Assembly (NCBI GenBank): GCA_902488725.1
Contig: CABTXO010000090.1
Span: 1 to 6,742 of the forward strand
Source of the DNA: an uncultured Bacteroidales bacterium
Lineage (GTDB): Bacteria; Bacteroidota; Bacteroidia; Bacteroidales; UBA932
DNA length: 6,742 nt
Reading direction: 5' to 3'
Each line of letters begins with the position of its first letter. Positions within the stretch are counted from its first letter, which is position 1. Position numbers and translations under genes: made by a program. This document shows positions 1-5,573 of the stretch, in pieces. A model generated the notes under the pieces. That model was not told the origin of the DNA. It did no database searches and saw only the letters and a program-made list of their open reading frames with translations.

Positions 1-25
1 GTTGATATGCGGGGTGCCCGAAATG

Positions 26-51
26 CCGCCGCAACTCCGCCGCAAGCGGAG
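26..51. repeat. GC-rich 9-bp direct repeat with an overlapping hairpin
   Basis: CCGCCGCAA occurs at 26-34 and again at 37-45 with an 11-base period. Overlapping the second copy, CTCCGC (35-40) and GCGGAG (46-51) form a 6-bp stem with a 5-base loop. There is no T-tract on either side, so it is not a convincing terminator for the 118-aa gene that ends at 92. The rest of 1-91 holds no gene I can support. Confidence 0.35.
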
Positions 52-91
52 CCGTCGGGAAATGGCTGAAAATCAAGAGGAAAAGAACGGC

Positions 92-448
92 CTACAGCCG
101 CAGGTTCATCAGGGCGTGTAAGTACTTGGCGCCCCCGGGCTCGGGAAGGAGGACACGATCCGCCCGGGAGCGTGCCGACGACTTGCGGAGGCCGACCGCA
201 TGCAGGTGCAGGACCCCGCTGCCGGGATCCGGACGGAAGTTCGGCTGCGGCACCTGCGTGAAGGAGGAAGGGCCTGAAACACAGGGCAGGCTGTAGTCCG
301 TGAAATCCGGGTCGCGCTGATCCGGGGTGCAGAGGCCGCCCGCAGAAACGGCGGACACTTCCTCAGCCTGCCGCACCCGCGGAATGCGGGGCAGGAAAAG
401 CAGGAGGGCGGCCGCCAGGGCAACGCCTATGTACATCCACCGTTTCAT
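92..448 (-). CDS. Uncharacterised small membrane-anchored protein, 118 aa
   Basis: I do not recognise this protein. Its short basic N-terminus (MKRW) is followed by one hydrophobic segment at about residues 5-20 and then a basic PRIPRVR stretch. This fits a membrane anchor or an uncleaved signal sequence; no lipobox or clear SPI site is seen. The middle (about 28-78) is rich in Pro, Ser and Asp with two cysteines, C40 and C56. The C-terminal 40 residues are basic with alternating hydrophobics and end in YLHALMNLRL. The ATG at 448-446 is preferred over an in-frame ATG at 565, because a TAnnTTTG promoter box lies only 5 bases upstream of 448 and the longer version would run back through the susD terminator. 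The promoter box and that terminator make it a separate transcription unit from susCD. The hydrophobic N-terminus and placed promoter argue for a real gene, but no family is assigned. Confidence 0.6.
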   Translation of the reverse strand: MKRWMYIGVALAAALLLFLPRIPRVRQAEEVSAVSAGGLCTPDQRDPDFTDYSLPCVSGPSSFTQVPQPNFRPDPGSGVLHLHAVGLRKSSARSRADRVLLPEPGGAKYLHALMNLRL

Positions 449-453
449 CGTAG

Positions 454-461
454 CAAAGATA
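454..461 (-). promoter_or_regulatory. Bacteroidetes -7 promoter box (TATCTTTG) of the 118-aa gene
   Basis: Reading the minus strand, TATCTTTG matches the Bacteroidetes primary-sigma -7 consensus TAnnTTTG exactly. It lies 5 bases before the ATG at 448, so the transcription start would fall at or within a base or two of the start codon, giving a leaderless or nearly leaderless mRNA. A near copy, TATCTTCG (474-481), lies 20 bases upstream with one mismatch and could be an alternative box. No TTTG-type -33 element is visible at the usual distance from either copy, so the promoter strength is uncertain. Confidence 0.55.
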
Positions 462-513
462 CGAAAAGTTGTGCGAAGATACACCTCCTGCCTGACATAT
501 CGCAGCAAGTGCG

Positions 514-548
514 AAAACGACAAAAGGGTGACCTCGAAAGGCCACCCC
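514..548 (-). terminator. Intrinsic terminator of the susCD unit (UUCG loop)
   Basis: On the minus strand, GGGTGGCCT pairs with AGGTCACCC (arms 547-539 and 534-526). This is a 9-bp stem with one G-U wobble around a TTCG tetraloop (538-535); one more G-U pair can form at the base (548/525). The stem is followed by TTTTGTCGTTTT (525-514). On the plus strand the wobble becomes an A-C mismatch and there is no T-tract, so the structure is oriented for minus-strand transcripts. It starts 24 bases after the susD-like stop codon and lies upstream of the next gene's promoter box. Confidence 0.88.
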
Positions 549-571
549 GTTGCCAGGTTGTACAAGGAGTG

Positions 572-2284
572 TCAATCCCCGTAGCCGGGATTCTGTTTGA
601 ATTCGGCCCCGTAGTTCAAGTCGATCTGCGCCTGCGGAATGGGCCACAGATTGTTGTAATCATGGATATTCGCGCCGGGCAGCAGCGGATTGTCATGATA
701 CTTGCGGGTCCTCTCCACGAGTTTGCCCATCCGCAGCAGGATGATCATGCGCATCTCTTCGGCATACAGTTCCCGGATGCGTTCGTCAAGCAGGTAGTCG
801 AGATCGACTTCCTCCGGCTTGACGGGATGCGCATGGGCACGGCTCCTGACCACATTGATGTCTTTTGCCGCAAGTTCCTTGTTGTTCAAGCCGATGTAGG
901 CTTCGGCACGCAGCAGATAGGTTTCGGCCAGGCGCATCATGTAGAAGTCCGTGTGGGTGTAGCCGCCGCCTTTCTTTTTAAAATCGGAGATGGTAGCCTG
1001 AATCACCGGATTCCAGCCCTTCATGAAGAACGGATAGAGATAGTTCGTGGTGTCTTTCAAGGCATTGCGTGTACCGGGCTTGAACTGCGAGAGGTCGATC
1101 GGCTTGCCGTTGTACTCGGACTCCGGGGTCTCGTAGTAGAACACACGCTTGATGTTGTGCGGAGCATTGCGGATGTCATTGTTCCAGTCGCTCTGCCAGA
1201 CACCGTAGAACACCAGGCTAGTACCCCGCATGCGGGCCACTTGCACGCCCAAGGTGTCGGACACGGTGTTGATGTAGGCCGGCTTTCCGTCGGGCGCCAG
1301 ACCGAATTTCTGGAGCCGAGGGCCATAGATGCCGGACCAGTACAAGCCTTGGGGGCTTCCCTTCGGAGAGTTCGGCTCCACCTGAATCGCCCAGATCGTT
1401 TCCGTGTTCTTGGAGGTATTCTGGTTGCCGTACCGGAAGAGATCCCAGTACACGTCACCGGTTCCGAAAATGTCGAACTTCTCCCCGAACCGCTCTGTCA
1501 TCAGGCGGTAGCCGAAGTCGTTGATGACACGGGTCGCAGTCTGCACAGCCTCGGTGTACTTTTTCTGGGCAAGGTAGACATCGGTGAGCAGATGCAGGGC
1601 GGCGCCCTTGGTCAGTCTGCCAGGGGCCTTCTCCGATCCCGGATCCGGGAGGTATTTGCTGGCATTCAAAAGATCTTGTTCGATCTGGGCATACACTTCA
1701 GCCTTCGGATTCCGGATGAAATCGACCTTGACGCCGTCCACCACATAGGTCACCAGTGGAACGTCGCCCCAGAGCGTCACTGCAATCCGATGGCACCAAG
1801 CCCGGAAAAAGAGTGCTTCTCCCAGACTTACCCGCTTCTGTTCCTCGCTCTTCCATTTGGCAGGATCCATTTCGTCGATGGCACGGATCACCAGATTCGC
1901 GGATTGGATCTCGTTATAGAGAATCCGCCACCAGGTGTTGATCAGCGTATACTCGGGAGTCACGCTGGTCTCGTAGTTCGTCAGGAAGCGTTGTCCGCCC
2001 GGGGTCTCCCCGTCATAGCCGACATCCGTTCCCATGCCGTACAATCCGTATGGCTGATTTGCGATCTGGCAGTAGGTCCAGTTGTTCCGCAGGCTGGCAT
2101 ACAGTCCGACGAGGCCCTGGTCGACACCCTCCGGTGTCGTGAATGCATTGGCAGGAGTCAGAAAATCCAACGGCTGCTCATCCAGTATCTTCTCTTCGTT
2201 ACAGCTGAAGAGCGTAGCGAGCCCCGCCAGCGTCAGGAGTGAAGCCAGCATCTTGTTGGCAATTGCTTTCATGATCATATTCAT
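572..2284 (-). CDS. SusD/RagB-family surface nutrient-binding lipoprotein
   Basis: This is the surface substrate-binding partner of the adjacent SusC-like transporter; in the family it acts as a lid over the barrel. The N-terminus is a lipoprotein signal with lipobox LFSC (C28), followed by NEEK, whose acidic residues fit a Bacteroidetes surface-export signal. Family hallmarks follow: NAFTTPEGVDQGLVGLY (46-62), WWRILYNEIQSANLVI (118-133) and LGEALFFRAW (154-163), then TPR-like helices. Near the C-terminus are RLAETYLLRAEAY (451-463), LDERIRELYAEEMR (499-512), LWPIPQ (546-551) and QNPGY (564-568). The length, 570 aa, is normal and the protein looks intact. Starts at 2284, 2278 and 2272 are all possible (MNMIMK); the first is preceded by GTAAA, typical of Bacteroidetes. 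It lies 18 bases after the susC-like stop, so the two are co-transcribed. The ligand cannot be read from the sequence, and no enzyme gene nearby hints at it. Confidence 0.95.
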   Translation of the reverse strand: MNMIMKAIANKMLASLLTLAGLATLFSCNEEKILDEQPLDFLTPANAFTTPEGVDQGLVGLYASLRNNWTYCQIANQPYGLYGMGTDVGYDGETPGGQRFLTNYETSVTPEYTLINTWWRILYNEIQSANLVIRAIDEMDPAKWKSEEQKRVSLGEALFFRAWCHRIAVTLWGDVPLVTYVVDGVKVDFIRNPKAEVYAQIEQDLLNASKYLPDPGSEKAPGRLTKGAALHLLTDVYLAQKKYTEAVQTATRVINDFGYRLMTERFGEKFDIFGTGDVYWDLFRYGNQNTSKNTETIWAIQVEPNSPKGSPQGLYWSGIYGPRLQKFGLAPDGKPAYINTVSDTLGVQVARMRGTSLVFYGVWQSDWNNDIRNAPHNIKRVFYYETPESEYNGKPIDLSQFKPGTRNALKDTTNYLYPFFMKGWNPVIQATISDFKKKGGGYTHTDFYMMRLAETYLLRAEAYIGLNNKELAAKDINVVRSRAHAHPVKPEEVDLDYLLDERIRELYAEEMRMIILLRMGKLVERTRKYHDNPLLPGANIHDYNNLWPIPQAQIDLNYGAEFKQNPGYGD

Positions 2285-2302
2285 TTTACAATTTCACGGT
2301 CA

Positions 2303-5300
2303 TTAAAATCTCAGACGGAGCCCGATGTTCAGGTCTCGCATCATCATTTCATAATACCCCCCCAGTTCGGGATCAAAGCCTTCCCAATTCGTCCAGGTGT
2401 ACAGGTTGTGGCCGCTGAGGAAAATCTGCAGCCCGTCGACCTTCAGTTTCTTGACGATTTTCGGGCCGAGGTTGTAGGTGATGGACAAGTCCTGCAGACG
2501 GACGAAACTCCGGTCCTGATAGTTGCCGGAAGCAATCGAAGGATAGTTGTAGATGGAAGGCGTATCGGTCACGCCGTTGTCGGGTGACCAGTTCGTACGG
2601 ATCGCGGGCTGGTTGCAGCGCTGCGCATAGTCGTAGTCGGAAGTCGCCTCCAGCAGACGCTTCAGGTCACCCATGTAGTAGCCATGCCCGCCCTGGATGG
2701 AGTTCAAGAAGAAATACAGGCTGAGATTCTTATACGTCAGCGTGTTGCCGATGCCGAAGCGGAAGTTCGGCGCCGTGTAGCCTACGATCTTCCGGTCTGC
2801 GCCGGACGTGATCTTATTGTCACCGTTCAAGTCGCGCAGCCGGAACTGGCCGGGATAGAAGCCATCCAGAATCTGCTTGTTGTAGAGTTCTTCTTCGGTC
2901 CAGACCCCGCCGGTGCGTTCATAGTTGTAGATCGCGCTGATCGACTTGCCAATGAACCACTGGTTTCCGATGTCATCCTTGCCGTCGCCGTACAGATCCA
3001 CGATCCGGTCCCGGTTGAGCGAAAATACGAAGCGGCTCTCCCAGCGGAGCGGAGATGCAATGTTGACCGTGTTCAGTTCCAGTTCAACCCCCTGGTTGTG
3101 CACCTTTCCGATGTTGGTGAACACATTCTCGTAGCCGGTGGAACCCGGAAGGTTGCGCTTCACCAGCACATCCTTCGTATTGGCGAAATAGACATCCACG
3201 TTGCCGGAGATCCGCTGGTTCAGCAGAGAGAAATCGACCCCGAAGTTGTTCGAGCTCGTTGTCTCCCAGCTCAGGTTTTCATTCCCCAAAGTGCTCGGAA
3301 TCAGGCCGATCGCGACGGAAGTATCGAAGATATAGTCCGCGTTCCCCATTCGGGAGAGACTGCTGTAGCGGCCGATACCCTGGTTCCCGTTCTGGCCGTA
3401 GGAAATCCGCAGTTTGAGCATGTCCAGCCATTTGCTTGCATTTTTCATGAAGGCTTCGTTCGCAAGATTCCAGGCGAAGGACGCAGAATAGAAGCCCGCC
3501 ATTTTGTTGTTCTTGCCGAAGCCGGAAAAACCGTCCCTGCGGTATGTCGCCGTGAACAGGTACTTGTTCATCAAGCTATAGTTGAGACGGGTCATATAGC
3601 CCAGAGAGGTCTGCTGATAAGCATTTGACTTGACGGAATATTCTTCCGAGAAAGTCAGGTTGTTGTAGGCCAGCACTTCATTGGAGAACTTGGTCGCCTT
3701 GATGGAAGAGCCGTCCCCGATCAGGGCATCCTGAGTGTAGAGCAGCGTGACATCGACCTTGTGGATATCAGCGAAGGTCTGCTGGTACCGCAGGATGTGG
3801 TTCAGAATCCAGTAGTTGCTCTGCGAATTGCTGATGGTGCCCTTCCCGTGCGTGGCGGAACCGTCGTACGTGTCGCTCGGATGATAGGTTTTGTGCGTGT
3901 TGTACACGAAGTTGTCCGAGAAATTGAAGTCGTAGGTCAACCCCTTCAGGAACGGGAAGATGATCTGGGCGGTTCCGACTACGAAAATATTCTTCCGCAG
4001 ATCGGAATCGGTCACATATTCATACCGCAACGGATGCCGCATGAGGAATTCCTCGTTGAACTGAATCGGATACCGGCCGGCTTCGTTGTACTTGCTGGCT
4101 AGCGGGCTGGAGTTCTGGGCGGCGTACATGTCCGCTTCGAAGCCGGAATAGTCCTTGAACGAGTTCGATGAGTTCAGCCCGACCTTCAGCCAGTCCGTAA
4201 CATTTCCTTCCACCTTCAGGTTCAGGGTCGTGCGCTTGAAGTCGTCCCCCCTGAGCACCCCGGCCTGGTTGGTGTGGGACACCGAAGCAAAATAGTTGAA
4301 CCGTTCCTTTCCGCCGGAGATGCTGAAGTTGTAGTTCGAAACAGGAGCGACCCGTGATACTTCCTTGATCCAATCGATCTCTTTTCCGGCTTTCCAGTTC
4401 TTCCGCTCGTCTTCGGACTTCAGAAAACTGAGGAGAATCTCGTCGGAATATCCCGGATGCACCGGCTTTCCACCGAGATCGGCAGGACTTTTCGGCTTTT
4501 TCTTGTACCAAGTGTACAGTTTCTGGTAATAGTTGTAGTCGACCAGGCGCCGTGCGTACTGTTCGGCATTCATCCATTTCACCGGGTTGTTCGTATAGTC
4601 CTGCACGCCGTAGGATGCATCAAACGTGATCCTGGGTTTGTCGGTACGTCCCTTTTTCGTCGTGATGTGGATAACGCCGTTGGCGGATCTTGAGCCGTAG
4701 ATGGCGGCGGAGCTGGCATCCTTCAAGATATCGATCCGCTCGACATCCAGTGGATTGATGTCGGCCATGCTGCCGTTGAAGATGATGCCGTCCAGCACGA
4801 TGAGGGGCGCATTGCTCGCGGAAAGCGTGTTTTGACCGCGGATGGACATCGCAGGCACGCTGCCGGCGCGGTTCCCGCCCGTCACGTTCAGACCGGCTGC
4901 AAAGCCACGCAGGGATTGGGCCAGGTTGGAGACCGACACGGCGGGGACATCCTCCATCGAGATGCTTTTGATGGCACCCGTCAAGTCGCTCTTCTTCATG
5001 GTACCGTAACCGACCACAACCACCTCGTCAAGGCTCCGGAGCGATTCGACCATGACAACATCAATGCGTCCGCGGCCGGAAACTGTCTGCTCCTGGTCCT
5101 CGCATCCGATACAGGAATACCGGAGCACGGCATCGGAAGAAAGCACTGTGATGACATAGGAGCCGTCCACGTCCGTGATGGCACCGTTCATGGTGCCCAC
5201 TTCCAGAATACTGACTCCGATCAAGGGTTCACCATGGGAGTCCTTGACGGTCCCGGTGACTTTGTAGCGGTCCTGGGCATTCAACACAGACAAGGTCGAA

Positions 5301-5356
5301 CACGCCAGCAACAGGCAAAACACAAGTTTCGCCGCATGAATCAAACTGTTCTTCAT
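2303..5356 (-). CDS. SusC/RagA-family TonB-dependent outer-membrane transporter
   Basis: This is a TonB-dependent beta-barrel that imports the ligand captured by its SusD-like partner, using energy from TonB-ExbBD. An SPI signal peptide (1-27, LNA before Q28) is followed by a carboxypeptidase-D regulatory-like domain at about 31-103 (TGTVKDSHGEPLIGVSI, ITDVDGSY). Next come the TonB box DEVVVV (110-115) with the SusC signature GYGTMKKSDLTGA (116-128) and the plug domain (about 130-236). The plug contains SIRGQNTL, PLIVLDG and the signature DVERIDILKDASSAAIYGSR (204-223). The rest is barrel, including FNYFASVSHTNQAGVL, HNLYTWTNWEGFDPELGG and a C-terminal Phe as in outer-membrane proteins. There is no STN domain, so it is not itself the FecA-type sensor of an ECF system. 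At 1017 aa it is full length and uninterrupted. Oddly, the usual YIGYE of the N-terminal domain reads CIGCE (82-86). The ATG at 5356 gives a correct signal peptide. It is first in a two-gene unit. Confidence 0.96.
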   Translation of the reverse strand: MKNSLIHAAKLVFCLLLACSTLSVLNAQDRYKVTGTVKDSHGEPLIGVSILEVGTMNGAITDVDGSYVITVLSSDAVLRYSCIGCEDQEQTVSGRGRIDVVMVESLRSLDEVVVVGYGTMKKSDLTGAIKSISMEDVPAVSVSNLAQSLRGFAAGLNVTGGNRAGSVPAMSIRGQNTLSASNAPLIVLDGIIFNGSMADINPLDVERIDILKDASSAAIYGSRSANGVIHITTKKGRTDKPRITFDASYGVQDYTNNPVKWMNAEQYARRLVDYNYYQKLYTWYKKKPKSPADLGGKPVHPGYSDEILLSFLKSEDERKNWKAGKEIDWIKEVSRVAPVSNYNFSISGGKERFNYFASVSHTNQAGVLRGDDFKRTTLNLKVEGNVTDWLKVGLNSSNSFKDYSGFEADMYAAQNSSPLASKYNEAGRYPIQFNEEFLMRHPLRYEYVTDSDLRKNIFVVGTAQIIFPFLKGLTYDFNFSDNFVYNTHKTYHPSDTYDGSATHGKGTISNSQSNYWILNHILRYQQTFADIHKVDVTLLYTQDALIGDGSSIKATKFSNEVLAYNNLTFSEEYSVKSNAYQQTSLGYMTRLNYSLMNKYLFTATYRRDGFSGFGKNNKMAGFYSASFAWNLANEAFMKNASKWLDMLKLRISYGQNGNQGIGRYSSLSRMGNADYIFDTSVAIGLIPSTLGNENLSWETTSSNNFGVDFSLLNQRISGNVDVYFANTKDVLVKRNLPGSTGYENVFTNIGKVHNQGVELELNTVNIASPLRWESRFVFSLNRDRIVDLYGDGKDDIGNQWFIGKSISAIYNYERTGGVWTEEELYNKQILDGFYPGQFRLRDLNGDNKITSGADRKIVGYTAPNFRFGIGNTLTYKNLSLYFFLNSIQGGHGYYMGDLKRLLEATSDYDYAQRCNQPAIRTNWSPDNGVTDTPSIYNYPSIASGNYQDRSFVRLQDLSITYNLGPKIVKKLKVDGLQIFLSGHNLYTWTNWEGFDPELGGYYEMMMRDLNIGLRLRF

Positions 5357-5388
5357 GATTGTTTCATTATGTGATTATTCGCGTTCCG

Positions 5389-5406
5389 CGCAGGCAGTGA
5401 CCTGCG
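5389..5406 (-). promoter_or_regulatory. GC-rich hairpin in the susC-like gene's leader
   Basis: CGCAGG (5406-5401 on the minus strand) pairs with CCTGCG (5394-5389) around a 6-base loop, so the stem ends about 32 bases before the start codon. It stands out as GC-rich within an otherwise AT-rich intergenic stretch. No T-tract follows, so it is not a terminator. It could affect translation or mRNA stability or be part of a binding site; the function is inferred only from its position. Confidence 0.4.
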
Positions 5407-5422
5407 GCAGGAAAACCAACAA

Positions 5423-5463
5423 CAATTATGATTGCAATTTTAGTAAATTCCCATTGCCAAAAA
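5423..5463 (-). promoter_or_regulatory. Candidate promoter/operator region of the susCD unit
   Basis: This AT-rich stretch lies between the upstream terminator and the susC-like start. On the minus strand, TTTTTGG (5463-5457) could serve as a -33 element and TAAAATTG (5442-5435) as a -7 box with one mismatch to TAnnTTTG, although the 15-base gap after TTTG is shorter than usual. Transcription would then start near 5430 and give a leader of about 70-75 bases. Overlapping symmetric elements, the 8-base palindrome ATTGCAAT (5431-5438) and CAAT-TATG-ATTG (5423-5434), could bind a regulator. No regulator gene is present in the window. Confidence 0.3.
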
Positions 5464-5510
5464 GAATATTTCCCGTAATAGAATCCTCAAAAAACGAAAA
5501 TGAACGGAAA

Positions 5511-5555
5511 ATAGAAAAAGCAAGGAGGCCGACCGGTCGCAGCAGTCAGCCTCCT
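5511..5555 (-). terminator. Intrinsic terminator of the beta-helix lipoprotein gene
   Basis: On the minus strand, AGGAGGCTGAC (5555-5545) pairs with GTCGGCCTCCT (5533-5523). This is an 11-bp stem with one U-G wobble around an 11-base loop, followed by TTGCTTTTTCTATTTT. It begins 18 bases after the stop codon of the upstream gene and separates that gene from the susCD promoter region. Confidence 0.85.
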
Positions 5556-5573
5556 GAAAAATATGCGAAGATT

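Noticed and set aside
35..51. Hairpin considered as terminator for the 118-aa gene
   Set aside because: The stem is only 6 bp and no T-tract follows in either direction, so a factor-independent terminator is not supported.
3..296. Open plus-strand frame of about 96 codons after the TGA at 3-5
   Set aside because: It contains no ATG, runs antisense to the 118-aa gene and has an Arg-rich translation typical of a GC-rich shadow frame.
449..565. In-frame N-terminal extension of the 118-aa protein back to an ATG at 565
   Set aside because: The extension would be translated from the susD terminator hairpin and across a good promoter box, and would bury the hydrophobic N-terminal segment. The ATG at 448 fits better.
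509..2242. A 577-codon open frame on the plus strand opposite the susD-like gene
   Set aside because: It is the antisense shadow of a clear SusD-family gene, its translation shows no recognisable domain, and it starts inside the terminator of the susCD unit. Long antisense frames are expected from the strong codon bias of GC-rich genes.
2684..3628. A 314-codon open frame on the plus strand opposite the susC-like gene
   Set aside because: It is a shadow of the TonB-dependent transporter, with a low-complexity Val/Ala/Asp-rich translation and no identifiable domain or signal.
4020..4577. A 185-codon minus-strand frame inside the susC-like gene
   Set aside because: It overlaps the transporter in another frame on the same strand, and the translation is Arg/Gln/Glu-rich without domain features. 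The transporter frame is unambiguous here.
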